Positions 1 through 11,010 of a DNA stretch of 64,000 nucleotides are shown here, piece by piece. The stretch's first letter is position 1. Every line of letters begins with the position of its first letter. The position numbers and the translations under genes were made by a program. The stretch is from Agrypnia vestita (lineage: Eukaryota > Arthropoda > Insecta > Trichoptera > Phryganeidae): assembly GCA_016648135.1 (NCBI GenBank), contig JADDOH010004202.1, positions 62,001 to 126,000 of the forward strand. Direction: 5' to 3'. The notes below the pieces were generated by a model. It worked only from the letters and a program-made list of their open reading frames with translations. It did no database searches and had not been told where the DNA came from.

Positions 1-100
1 CAGAAGATTATGAGTGGCAGTGAAAACCTAAGAACTCTCTTTAGTATTTTTTTGTATTTTTTGGGCACTTACTATGTAACAATTTCTTTCAGACATTTCT

Positions 101-176
101 TTGATGAGTTTAAACGTATGTTAAATTTGTTACTTATTTATAAGTAACAAATTGTACACAAATTTAAACTCATCAA
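101..176. repeat. Short two-part inverted repeat
   Basis: The outer arms 101-114 and 163-176 are perfect 14-bp inverted repeats. An inner pair, 124-136 with 141-153, is a perfect 13-bp inverted repeat around a 4-nt loop. The stretch could form a cruciform, or it may be a very short MITE-like hairpin. No target duplication is clear and no other copy was noticed in the window. Confidence 0.6.
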
Positions 177-879
177 AAAAATTTAAATATATTGTATAAT
201 CGGGTCCTTACTCATCAGAGAAGGTTCCTTAACCTTTCCCATGCGGTGCTAAAATTAAAATGCGCATTTCCGTGCTGTACACTTAGTGTATATGTACCTT
301 TTCGACTTTTAAGTCGGATAAATATGAATATTTTACATTTTTACTTGTATTGTCAATTGGCCGAATCCGGCACCCTGCGCACAACGCACTGCGCACTACG
401 CGCCACTCTCCTCTATTATATAATACAAACACTTGCTGATAAATTAACCTCAATTTCTTAGAGAAAACATTTTACTTTGTTTTGTCTAGTAAATATTCAT
501 ATATTGTAATTATTTTATTGAAATAAATATATTACGGAGGAATACCTAAAATATGATCTTTGTATTTAATATTTTAACATATTATGTATTCACATAATTA
601 GAGGTAATGTCAAACAAGTTAACAACACCGGAGAGGAAAGGTTAATAGTACGAATTGCGGTCTTACTTGAAAACTTGAAATGCAGAATGAAATATAAAAT
701 TTCGTTCTACATATTATAATTATTATACAGAAACATAGAAAAATGAAAACTTCTTGTAAAATTAGCGAGTGAATTATTTCACCGTTTATTTTAATAGCGT
801 ATCTATTTACTTTGCTACCAAACTAAATATCACATGATTGGTGCAACAATTTCGTCTCGCCGCAGGACTCTTCTGTCAA
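177..879. other. AT-rich non-coding stretch, nothing specific
   Basis: I see no gene or repeat here. A short G+C-rich patch around 360-410 is rich in GCGC-type words but has no recognisable identity. The 89-codon open frame at 192-461 has no family features and looks like chance. Confidence 0.5.
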
Positions 880-1250
880 TGTTTAGTCATAAATACAGAA
901 TAAACAGGCACCGTCTAACAAACCGGGGACTAACGCAAACATCACAAAAAAATATGAAAATCCGCAACGCGCTTGCTCTCGAGAGGTACTGGAAATAAGG
1001 CTAGCTACAGATGTCAGTGAAGAGTGAACTTAAAGTAAATACTTACCGGGTGGGGAGGGTAGTAAAAACTCGCGCGAGAGCACTCTTACTCCAGCGACAA
1101 ATTTACTCCCTCTGTCCTTCTGTTTACATTCAGGACCGGATCAAAAAGTAGACTTATTGTGCTTTGATCTGACAGATCAAAGCCTTGCGCATTGAGGGAT
1201 GCAGGTGGAAATCTTTGATATTACGACTGTGATTAAAAAAGAAAAATTCG
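880..1250. promoter_or_regulatory. Possible cis-regulatory block with palindromic TCF-like site
   Basis: The block is more complex and G+C-richer than its surroundings and contains no visible repeat. At 1161-1183 there is a perfect 23-bp palindrome with 11-bp arms. Each arm holds CTTTGATC, which fits the TCF/LEF consensus, so two sites face each other around one central base. Forkhead-like GTTTAC and TAAACA words lie nearby. Regulatory function is inferred from motifs and composition only. Confidence 0.25.
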
Positions 1251-2299
1251 ATTCATTCTTGGAGAAATACTCAACGGCGAATATATATATTTTTTAGATT
1301 AGCTCTGCGAATCGTCTTGAATCCTTTGGTCCGTAATTAAGCGTCAATTATGAGCTCTATATTTTAATGTCATTATATAATTCTTTATGTAAGATTTATT
1401 ATATATAGTATATATATATATAATATTTTAATAAATAAATATATAAATATATATATATATTTATTAAAAATCTTTAATAATCATCTGTGTCACTCCATTC
1501 ATTTTGAAAATATTTGATAATATATAATATATAATAATACTTGATAACATTATTATATATATTTTATTTGTATTTTTAACTTGGGTTATTAATTATGAGA
1601 TGTATTCCCTAATTCCCATAATTATAATCTAACAAAATAAAGAGAAAAGTCTGCCATTCATAACTTAATATAATTATTGGATAAATAAATAAATATTGCA
1701 AAGGGTCACAATGACATTTTCTTATTAAGCTTCATTACTCACACATTTTGTATAAAATTATAGAAGAAATAGATTTATAGAGATCAATTCTTAATGCATA
1801 CAATGTACCAGTTTGTGCCAGATAAATCGATTAAACTGTTTGTTTAATAAAAAATTCTTAAATATTTGTACTACCGTCCTTGTCCCACCCTCATTTTCTT
1901 ACATTGTACCAACCCATTCATTAATTTTCGTTAGCTTCTTATGTTTAATAAATAAATATTAAAATATATGCTAACAAATATAAAACATTTAAGATGTTTT
2001 AACAATCTGCATAAATATTCTAATACGTATCAGTAGAAACAGTCAAAATAACTTTGGATTTTCTTTTATGAAATCTTATTAAATATTTTAAGTAAATGCG
2101 TTTTTATTTACTATATATTATTGTAATAATTTTTTTATTCTTATTTTATATTTGTATTTTCTCAAATACGTCATTTGTTTTATCGTTCGTAAGATTCATT
2201 GGCTTTGTTCTGAAATAATTAGTATCATACAATTTATAACCCGTCAACAATCACGGTTTATTTTTGAATTTCAAATTTACATTAATTGATATTTTTTTT
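1251..2299. other. AT-rich stretch with TA microsatellite
   Basis: The interval is strongly AT-rich, with TA runs around 1383-1470. No gene or other element is visible. Confidence 0.5.
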
Positions 2300-2470
2300 A
2301 AGTAGAGATATGAAGACGGAATTCGTGTCACATCAATATTCTTACTATTTTCAAATTAAGCTAAAATGCTTGTGCTATGAAAATAGGACTAACTTGCTTG
2401 TCTGGAGTGAGATTCGAACCTGCAACCTTTGGATCACGAGGCGAGAGTCCTAACCACAAGACCAACAAGC
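2300..2470 (-). mobile_element. tRNA-headed SINE, copy 1
   Basis: On the minus strand this has a tRNA-like head: an A-box-like word at 2454-2464 and a near-consensus B box (GGTTCGAATCT) at 2410-2420. A body follows with the words TTTTCATAGCACAAG and AAAATAGTAAGAATATTGATG, then a CATATCTCTA end. Head and body recur at 34079-34267 and, more diverged, at 55908-56078, which defines a dispersed family. The head end GCTTGT can pair with ACAAGC, but the anticodon arm does not fold properly, so this is not a working tRNA gene. It ends 20 bp before a mariner insertion. Confidence 0.7.
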
Positions 2471-2489
2471 TACTGGTTATTTAGTTATA

Positions 2490-3773
2490 TTAGGTCCTTA
2501 CATATGAAATTGTCGTTTAGTATGGGAGGAACATAAAGCCGATTTTTTTTATTATAATATATTTATTTAATCAAAGTATGTACCATTGCTATCTATGCAC
2601 TTTTGCCATCTCATAGATAGTTCATCGATCCCTTTACTAAAAAAACCATTCGGACGGGAATCAATAAAATCTTTGAAGGCGGTTTGTACTGCCCCATCGG
2701 AGTTGAATTTTTTCCTTTGCAAGAAGTTATCCAAATTTCGAAAAAAATGGTAATCTGTTGGGGCAAGGTCCGGAGAGTGCGGTGGATGTCTTAGACATTC
2801 CAATTGAAGCTCCTCTAATTTGGTAGCCGTCTGTTGTGCAGTGTGTGGTCTAGCGTTATCATGAAGCAGCAGTGGCCTAGAGCGATTAACCAGCCTCGGT
2901 TGTTTAGCAGCTAGCTTTTCCATCATGGTTTGCAGTTGCTGACAATAGACATCTGCCGTAATCGTCTGGCCAGATTTAAGAAAGCTGTAGTGAACGACAC
3001 CAGCACTAGTCCACCAAACGCTCACAAGTAACTTTTTTGGAGTCAATTTTCGCTTGGGGCATGGTTTGGCTGGTTCGGCAGGGTTCAGCCATTGCGATGA
3101 GCGCTTCCGATTATCGTACAGGATCCACTTTTCATCACAGGTAATGATTCGATTTAAAATCCCTTCATTATTGTGCCGGTTGAGTAATGCAACGCAGCAG
3201 TCAACGCGCGTTTGTTGATTTGCTTCACTCAATTCGTGAGGTACCCACCTTTCAAGCTTTTTCACCTTACCAATTTGCTTCAAGTGGATTAAAACAGTTT
3301 TATCACTAACACCGCAGCCTGCAGCTACTCGGATGTGGTTTGCGATGGATCCGCTTCCACAATAGCCTTCAATTCTTCATTATCAACTTTGGTCTCCGGC
3401 CGTCCACGGGGCTTGTTCTGCAGGTCAAAATTTCCAGAACGAAAACGTTGGAACCAAAAACGCACTGTGTTTTCTTTTGCGGCACCGTCGCCGTACACAT
3501 CATTAATCCTTCGAGCCGTTTCTGCAGCACTGGTGCCACGGTGGAACTCGTACTCGTAAATAACGCGATATTTCAAGTTTTTCATTTTGTAAACTGAGTG
3601 ACGCAAAGAAAAAAACATTTGAGGAAAAAACAAATGAATTATAATTTTCAAATCACAAATACATGAGTAAATAGCTGTATAAATTTGGATTTGGAATTCC
3701 TAACCAAAGAGAAGATATTTGAGATCAAATTTGCCAGTACGGCAAAACGCCAATTTCATATGTAAGGACCTAA
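2490..3773 (-). mobile_element. mariner transposon with frameshifted transposase
   Basis: This is a 1,284-bp element with terminal inverted repeats of about 28 bp, one of which begins TTAGGTCCTTACATATGAAA, with one mismatch between the ends. It is flanked on both sides by the dinucleotide TA (2488-2489 and 3774-3775), the target duplication expected for Tc1/mariner. Length, ends and a single transposase frame on the minus strand all fit the mariner family. It appears recent: the ends are nearly perfect and only one coding lesion is visible. Confidence 0.95.
2567..3585 (-). pseudogene. mariner transposase, broken by one frameshift
   Basis: This encodes a DNA-cutting transposase that would act at the element's inverted repeats. 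The N-terminal part (start codon at 3585, stop at 3325) holds the DNA-binding helix-turn-helix region, with words such as AAETARRINDVYG and FWFQRF. The C-terminal part (3283 to stop at 2567) has the WVPHEL linker and the catalytic triad in ITCDEKW, LLHDNARPHTA and SPDLAPTDY. The spacing between the last two aspartates is 34 residues, the mariner D,D34D signature. The parts are in different frames: near 3327 one base appears to be missing, so translation stops right after the GAG codon at 3328-3330. Otherwise both frames are open, and total length is about 340 residues, normal for the family. A start at 3651 is also open but adds a hydrophobic leader not typical of mariner. The subfamily is not assigned. 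Confidence 0.93.
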
Positions 3774-3775
3774 TA

Positions 3776-4621
3776 CATTAATTAGTCAAAACAAAAAAAA
3801 ATGTATTGGGAAATAAATCTTTAATTTAAAATTTTATGTGTACCTACTATTTGAAACCGTACTAATTTTGAAAACCGGTTAACCCAAACATACCTAAGGC
3901 ACATATGCAAGATCAGCTATCATTTTAAATTTTAAACTGGAATGAAATCAGCTGCAGGATTTTACTTACGGTTATGTATGGACATTTGAAATAAGTATTA
4001 TTGGGTAAAATAAATATTAGAATGTTAGAAGTGTTCAAAATTGGAACACGCACTTAAAGAATTTCTTGCAGGACAATCAATAGCAATTAGTTACATACAA
4101 TTGATTTTGATGGTGATAAATAAATTAGTTTTTTATATTATGTTTAAATTAAATATTCCGATAAGTTCATATTCATGTCACCATACTGCCACGCCTGTTG
4201 TGGTTTTGTATATCAATATGAATTGAATTATATTATACGAAGAAGATATACATCTTATTAATCAAATTATTATTTTTCTCTACACGCCGTCTCTGAACGG
4301 AGTTTGTCATTCATAATGGTGATCTTTACATTGGATACTTGGACATGAAGTAATTCAACTGACCTGCACCAAACGGTATATTAAAGGCATGAACTCCTTG
4401 TATGATTTAAGTATTGTTATTGTATTGTAACACAAGTTATTGTACCTATGCTGCGCTTATCTTACTTCATGACTTGTGCGACATATCGCATTTTATTGTA
4501 TTGTAGGCATAATTTTCCAGCATTTATTTTCATATAGTAGAATTTCTGCATTAGCTAGAAAGCTCAGGCTGATATAGTCATTAGGCTGAAGGAAGGCTAA
4601 AGGAAGAAATTATATCCTTTA
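3776..4621. other. AT-rich stretch, nothing specific
   Basis: I recognise no gene or repeat in this interval. The open frame at 4041-4226 has no recognisable domain. Confidence 0.45.
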
Positions 4622-4627
4622 TATTCA

Positions 4628-4786
4628 ATAAATTAAGCATTGTTTCGTTTACAGTTCATGATTCACAAAATGATTTATACACAACGTTTTATTCCACTAA
4701 TTTGAGTTATATAAGCCTAAACGCTTTCAACGGGCACAACCATCATCTTCAGAGGCAATATTAGAACTATTTGTAAATCAATATCC
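4628..4786 (-). repeat. Hairpin repeat family III, single arm
   Basis: This is homologous to one arm of the foldback element at 41270-41640. Shared words include ATTCCACT, TTTGAGT, and CATCATCTTCAGAGGCAATA. On the minus strand, 4722-4752 reads CTGAAGA, then a short hairpin-capable segment, then GAAAGCG. These are the positions where the hammerhead ribozyme core has CUGANGA and GAAA. Confidence 0.6.
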
Positions 4787-6855
4787 TTTATATTCGTATG
4801 AGCATCCGACTTTACGAAGGGTTAACTTACTAAACCAAAAAAAGATAATGCAATATCGAACACTTCTCACTCGCAAATCCCAGTGCGATGCCACGGAACT
4901 TAACAAATAATAATAAAATAATACCAGATAACCGAAGAATGGGCGAGGTTAAAGAAAGTAGAATTTCAGAAACGGCATCCAGCTCCTGATATCTTAAGGA
5001 AAGTGAATGTTGTTATATTACAAGACAATGTTGAGGGATGTATAGTACTCTTTTGTGACTGCGGTCACTTACTTCAGAGTATATTTACATATACTTAAGA
5101 AAAATAAATAATAAAAATAAAATAGTCCTATATATTCAAACAAGTGTTTAAAACTCATCCAATTAAGTGGTTTAATCATCTATCTTCGTTAATCAAACAC
5201 CACAACCACACAAACTAAAAGCCGCTTTTTAATAATTGGCTTGAAGCGTCAAAAATTGTTTGATGTTTTAACTTTAATAGACGATCGCTATGAGAAAATA
5301 ATTAACTCACTACATAATATTAGTATAAAAAATATTTCTGTATATTTAAATAATTTACAGTGCAATAGCTCTACGGCATTCCATATCTCAAAATTGTAAG
5401 AATATTTATTTTTCTCTTTGGATACTCTTTTGAAAAAAAATATCTTCAGTACAAAATGGTCAGGAAATCATATTTCAAAGAAATTGCAACTGTACACATA
5501 ATTACGTATATGTGTACTCGTAAAAATAAAGAAAAATTTCATACTTAATTATTGTATATATAAAATTATTTGTTGTTTATTGTCCTTGGTCTGAATATTA
5601 GAAATGATTTATTAAGAACGTTAAATAGGTATATTAAGTTAAGATTACTAATAATAATAAGGTCACATTATAATATTTTAAATAAGCTTCCGCCTTTGTG
5701 GATAATACCTGGATTTACTATATTACTAGTATTTAAAAATTATTTTGGACGCCTTTACTTTTTATATAACAACAGCAGTCATATTAGGTAACAGGGCATT
5801 GGGGCTACCGCAATTAGCGTCGCACTTTATGCTGCCCTGAACATCTTGGCAGGCCTTGGAGTTCAGCCGAATGTTTTCTTCATACTCACACAAAAGAAAT
5901 TATTTTTATATTCACTTTTATTTCGTTATAATAACACAATAAAATGGTTTTAATTCACCCGGAGATATTTATTTCGTTAACTGTGTGTGTTTTAAAAATG
6001 TACTAGGAATATGAATATATTTCCATAGCGTGAAATGTTATATTCAGACCATGAGGTTACCATATAGTAAAGTTACCAACGCTATTAGCAGTGACTAAAA
6101 TATAGATTTTTTAAATATTCTTATATAAATTACTTTATACTATACATAGGCACATAGAGTAGAGATTACTAGTACAAGAAACATTTATACGATCGATAAG
6201 ATTACAAAAGATATACACCTAGGCAATGCTTTATAAATTGTTGTCTACTTAAAACATCAATACATACGAGTATAAAAACGCACGCGATTTTCAAGACGTC
6301 ATCATGAATTATTTATGTTTGTAAATTAATGATTCATGCTTTGATTTTAATTATTTTTTATAATGGTGATAAATTTTTAATGTATCTATACTCCGTAACA
6401 GATTGGTTAAAACTAAACTCAAATTAATAATTGCCTAATGAATACAATTATTATCCTTGCTTTTACCTTCCAAGAATAAGATCGAGCTCTGGTGAAAGAA
6501 AGTTGTTGTTTGTGTATAAGTATAAAAATATATAATACATTTTGATATTTAATGGATAAAAAATTTGCTATTTCCACCCCTTCCGATCTTAAATTCAAAT
6601 ATTGTCTGACCTTGGCTCCGGTTCTGCCCCGTAACCTTAAAGTACCAACCCCGTACTGCCTATACCCACAGATTCTTCCTCTGTTTCTTGTTAGGCTAAA
6701 GATTGTTGACATTTAGCATTTAGAGTCAACTTAACGCGGTTTAAATTACGCAAGGGGTATCTTTTTTGGTTCCGCTATCCCTTATGGTGTTTGCATCTCG
6801 TGGATTAAGTTGAGCCCTAAATTTTATAAAAGCCCGCCTTGTTTGTACGGTAGAA
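4787..6855. other. AT-rich stretch, no gene recognised
   Basis: No repeat family was matched. The part around 6560-6850 is somewhat more complex and less AT-rich, with a 97-codon minus-strand open frame (6419-6712) lacking recognisable domains. I see no splice or promoter evidence supporting it. Confidence 0.4.
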
Positions 6856-7380
6856 CCCAGGCTGCATAATGTTACCTATATTAAAATACATTATTTTATT
6901 AGCATTTCATGTCATTTTTTTGTGAATCTAAAAGCATTCTAAATATTAGATGAATCAAATAGAGAGATGCACGGAAAAAATATGTATATCCAGAAGATTA
7001 TTGACCCAGGCTGCATAATATTACCTATATTCATTAATATAAATTGTTTCTTCTTCAAACACAGCAAAATAATTTTGTGGTGACATTATTAATATAAGTA
7101 ATAGAAATTAACTTTGTTTTCATCATTTTTTTATTGAAAATATAAACATGTTACAGAGCCCAATTATATCAATTTATATATTAATTTAGTATAAAATTGT
7201 ATCCTAACGAAGAGGCCATGGGCTCTGAAACATGTTGATATTTTCAATAAAAGTCTGGTGAAAACAAAGTTTATTTCTAATATTTATATAATATACATTG
7301 TTTTGTTAGCAATTTATGCAATTTTTTGTTATACTAATATATGAAAGAATTACAAATATTAGATAAATCAAAGAGAAAGA
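6856..7380. repeat. Tandem duplication interrupted by a hairpin element
   Basis: The words at 6856-6882 (CCCAGGCTGCATAATG and following) recur at 7004-7031. The sequence following the first copy (ACATTATTTTATTAGC to TATTAGATGAATCAAA) recurs only after 7290. The second copy therefore seems to have been split by the hairpin element at 7033-7289. Confidence 0.6.
7033..7289. repeat. Hairpin repeat family I, copy 1
   Basis: Inverted arms lie at about 7088-7160 and 7219-7290. Each carries AACTTTGTTTTCA or its complement and a GAGCCCA/GGGCTC block. At 7204-7231 the plus strand reads CTAACGA, a short hairpin with GGCCATGGGCTC, then GAAAC. The same design recurs at 59745-60036 and in half at 30760-31010. 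Confidence 0.7.
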
Positions 7381-7383
7381 TCA

Positions 7384-8099
7384 ATAAATTAATAATAAAT
7401 CGTGTTCAGCTAGCTATTAATCAATAATTTTAAATAAATGCAAAAAAATAAAATAAATAAAAACCAGATATATCTATCAAAAAGAGGTACGAAAAATCAA
7501 TCAATGAAAAAAATATTTGGTATGATCGGGATACGAAACCTGAGTATATTCTTATTTAACCTAAAAGTAACTTATTAATATTAAATAAATTTTAGACCTT
7601 ATTTCTAGATTAATGCAATGAATTCCAAAAACCGCTAGATAAACCCAGAATAGAATAAAAGATTTTTATCAAATTTCGGATTAGCCTTGAAAAAATTATA
7701 TATTATATTTTATTTTCTATATATCTTTCATAGAAAAGATGATGGTCATTAATAGGTAAATCTCATTTTTTCGTGTGGTTCAAATTTTAGAACGTAGTTG
7801 ATTCGACATTTCTCTCAATTATGTTGATATAATAATAAGAAAGATTTTCAGAGGACAAAAATCTAACCCAAAAATGTTTGGTTTTAATCGAAAGATTATG
7901 TCGAAATTAAATGTCACGATTAAAACCAAATATTTTTTTTATTGATTGACAGGTTTCGTATCCCGATCATACCAAATATTTTTTTCATTGATTGATTATT
8001 CGTACCTCTTTTTGATAGATATATCTGGTTTTTATTTATTTGCATTTATTTAAAATTATTGATTAATAGCTAGCTGAACACGATTTATTATTAATTTAT
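7384..8099. mobile_element. Foldback element with ~155-bp inverted arms
   Basis: Arms at 7384-7543 and 7950-8099 are nearly identical reverse complements, starting ATAAATTAATAATAAATCGT and running inward to ATCGGGATACGAAACCTG. The 400-bp interior has no open frame and a second small inverted repeat (7877-7891 with 7917-7931). This is typical of a foldback-type or long-TIR MITE. No clear target duplication is visible. Confidence 0.85.
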
Positions 8100-8104
8100 A
8101 AAAT

Positions 8105-8820
8105 TTTGACTTGTGTGTGCAAAATTCTTTCATGTTGTAAAACTTGACGTTGCATGTTATCGTTATATATAAGACTAAAATTTTTAGCATTCCTATTGTG
8201 AAAAGATTCAGGTAAGAAAACAGAAAAAGTCGATAATTTATACCGTATACATTAGGGTTCTACAAAAATATATAACATTGTTTAGGTATTTTATTTTTTT
8301 GGGGCATCCTTTCATATACTTTTATATGTCTAAAAACTTACATGTTTTTTTTCAGATTTTTAAAAGTATTTTTGGTGGTCGATAGCTATTAGAATGATTA
8401 ACCAAAAAAATTAAGTTGGTATTTTAACTGTAAAGATACATTTTTTTTTACTTGCGTTATCTGTTTTCTGCCAAAATCCCCCTAACATAAATGTCATAAT
8501 ATCAACACATTTTTATCAACTGCAAGTGTACATCTACAGAAAACATTTCAGGTTGGATAATATAGCGTAAGTCTGGCGGTCGCTGGCTCCCACTCTATTA
8601 GATTATAGGATATCGTCTTGAGGCTAATTTCTTACTAGCGCATCCTCAGACTCTTCTCAATGGTTCCAGGCAGACCTCATTGGGTCACTTTCCTCTCGTC
8701 ACTACTCGGGGGATAACTGCGGGCTCCCACGCAACTCATCTGCTCATCATCAATTTATCTATTAAAGGAAACACATTATTTTTGTGAAGTTGCAATTTCA
8801 GAAAAATTTCTGTGAATTAT
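8105..8820. other. Intergenic stretch, nothing specific
   Basis: It is AT-rich except for a more complex patch at about 8560-8750 (GTCTGGCGGTCGCTGGCTCC and following). I could not match that patch to anything else in the window. Confidence 0.4.
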
Positions 8821-9092
8821 TAAACAATTTTTATTAATTAATTAGAAAAGACATACAGAAAAAAATCAAATAATAAATGGAATAAAAATGTTGATCAATT
8901 AAAAAGAGACTACATATATAAGGTCGAAAATTTTCATTAACTTACCAGACTGTCATGGCGAAATTGGATAACGCGCCATTCCCGGATAAAATTGGAGGTC
9001 CGTGATTCGAGTCCCGGTGACAGTTAAAATATTTTTTCGTTAATTTGATTTTTTCTGTATGTCTTTTCTAATTGATTAATAAAAATTGTTTA
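8821..9092. mobile_element. MITE with ~51-bp inverted arms enclosing a tRNA-like sequence
   Basis: Arms 8821-8871 and 9041-9092 are reverse complements with about one mismatch and one indel. Both contain AGAAAAGACATACAGAAAAA. The 169-bp interior carries the tRNA-like sequence 8949-9024. There is no open frame. The family is unassigned. Confidence 0.8.
8949..9024 (+). other. tRNA-like sequence inside a MITE
   Basis: The 76-nt segment has a perfect 7-bp acceptor-type pairing (ACTGTCA with TGACAGT) and a 3-bp D stem (GCG/CGC) around a loop containing GG. A TTCGAGT word sits where the T loop belongs. The anticodon stem pairs only with a bulge, the T stem is mostly unpaired and no anticodon can be assigned with confidence. 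It is tRNA-derived or tRNA-like, probably not a functional tRNA. Confidence 0.5.
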
Positions 9093-9985
9093 TCAATTTA
9101 TCGGTTAGCGAAGTTCAAAGGCGAGATTAAGATCACTAGAGATGTCAGAAATTGAAGTTTAAATGCATGTTGGAAAAAAGCTAAATTTTTCAATTCCTTA
9201 AAATCTACGTTACTTTGTATAATATGCATTCAAAAGGGCAAAAACTTGTAATCAAAAACATTTAATTGTCATCAAATGCCAGAACACAATTTATCTTAGT
9301 AATTTTAATTTTCTTGGTAACATTCTTGTAACGGAATACGAACAAAAGTGCTGCCTTCTCTGAGCATTATTTATCTCGAATTTCCAAGGTATTGACAGGA
9401 CAGAAACAGTCTTTCATTAATAATAAGTGATGATCATTAATGAGTTATAACGATAAGTGACACCATCTCCAGACATTGTCTCTAGTTCTAAAGGTATTTA
9501 TAAGTACATAGCATACTACTGCCATCTGGGGGATTATTACTATATTTAAGTAGGTTGGTACCAATTTTTATAGTGGTGAAAACAAAGTAATTTGTGTTTT
9601 ATTTTAAATAAGTTATAATTTAAAATACAAAAGCACATTCGGAATGGTTAGGTACATTATTGAAACATTAAGTCTCTGTCAATGTCGGGTGCCAACTCAA
9701 ATACTTGCCAACAGGAAAATTTTAAAATGTGTTTTATGAACCATCTTAAAAATGTGTTTTAATTATTAACAAATAAAAAGTACGTACGTCGGTAAAACAG
9801 TCTGCGTTTAAGACATTTCATTGCATTCGATAGAAATGCTTTTTTGGTATTTTTTCTTAAGTACAGATTATACAACTTTGTATGGGTTACTTGTATTTTT
9901 GGCACAATATTGGTTATATTTTAGGCCAAATACATACCCATATAAAATGTGAATGTGGCATGGCGAATATGTGCTAGTATCGCTT
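9093..9985. other. AT-rich stretch with a hairpin-family fragment
   Basis: At about 9565-9612 there is a fragment (TATAGTGGTGAAAACAAAG and on) matching the outer part of hairpin family II at 31490-31540. Nothing else is recognised. Confidence 0.5.
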
Positions 9986-9989
9986 ACTT

Positions 9990-10265
9990 ACGTACTTATT
10001 TTCTTACTTACTTACTTACTTACTTAATTGCTTACTTACTTACTTACTTACCGCGAGGGTAGGCAGAGAGAATAGAGTGCCATATTTCTCTGTCCTGTCA
10101 CACAACTCTCACCAAATCCAAATTCATACATACTTGCATGCAAGCTCGACGATTGTTGAGGCCCCTAATAGGACCGTCTTCCAGTATCAGGTTAACCTGG
10201 TACATAAGAATCATACCAAACATTCCGTGTCTAGTTTAACCTTACCAATGTATATAGGTAAGTAA
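9990..10265 (-). mobile_element. Non-LTR retrotransposon 3' fragment with ACTT-type tail
   Basis: Read on the minus strand, this is the end of a reverse-transcriptase open frame followed by a (GTAA)n-like tail at 10001-10051. The plus-strand words GGTAGGCAGAGAGAATAGAGTGCCA, shared in part with 56925-56950, mark the same family. It is truncated at its 5' side and degenerate. Confidence 0.7.
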
Positions 10266-10269
10266 AGTA

Positions 10270-10599
10270 ATGAAATAAAAAAAAAATATATATATAATGT
10301 GTAAATGGTATAAAATTTATTATTTAATTAAATATATTAAATATTTTTCTCTAAACCTTTATTTTTTATACTTTTAATTTATTTTACACATCGTAAAACT
10401 GTTCTCTAAAATTGCAACATCACAACAAAGTATATTTTCATTAAAAAAATGAGCATGTTTTTTTAAATGTAATATAACCAAAATTCGTTGATTACTACAG
10501 GAACTGAAAGAACAGCTGAATAAGAGCCATCTCTTATAACCTTCGTGGAATACTGATAATCAAAGTGTTGGTTCAGAGTTAGGAATGGTTGTCGAAATT
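10270..10599. other. AT-rich stretch, nothing specific
   Basis: No feature is recognised. Confidence 0.4.
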
Positions 10600-10659
10600 A
10601 GATCAATATTCTGGTAATGTAGCAAGCACGCTTGAGAGGCGAGACTCCGACGTGAGCCA

Positions 10660-10730
10660 ATATTAGAAGCTCCCCTTCTCGAGGACGCCGAAGGCCAGAT
10701 ATATAACCAAAGACACAGTTATATCAGTTT
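10660..10730 (+). promoter_or_regulatory. Weak candidate core promoter with heat-shock-element-like motif
   Basis: Inverted AGAA/TTCT units at 10665-10683 resemble a heat-shock element. A TATATAA box follows at 10700-10706, and an insect initiator-like TCAGT at 10724-10728. The TATA-to-initiator spacing is slightly short, and no coding frame follows. It is equally possible that this is chance or part of an old repeat. Confidence 0.2.
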
Positions 10731-11010
10731 AAAGTGAAGTACGATTCGACTATATTACTTTGTTACTTGCAATTCAAAACAAGAACCCAAAAATATTTAT
10801 TCGACGAACTATCCGCCATTTGATCTGATTGTGTTATATTTTTGTCAAATTCTTCGAATAAAAAACGAAAAACATAGTTATATCAGTTTAAAGTGAAATA
10901 TGATTCAACTTTATTTAATTTCAATTCAAAATAAAATCCCAAAAGCATTATTATCTGCCATTTGACTCGATTGTATTATATTTTTGGCGCATTTTTCGAA
11001 TAAACAGCTC
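10709..11010. repeat. Diverged tandem duplication, ~155-bp unit
   Basis: The segment starting CAGTTATATCAGTTTAAAGT at about 10715 recurs at about 10870 and runs on to matching words TCTGATTGTGTTATATTTTT and TCGATTGTATTATATTTTT. The two units are clearly related but diverged. Confidence 0.65.

Noticed and set aside
1383..1470. Origin or regulatory element in TA runs (also 25630-25735, 30840-30925)
   Set aside because: Simple microsatellites in an AT-rich genome; nothing further supports function.
2396..2475. Genuine tRNA gene on the minus strand
   Set aside because: A and B boxes are present but the anticodon arm does not pair, and the sequence continues into a body shared with two other SINE copies.
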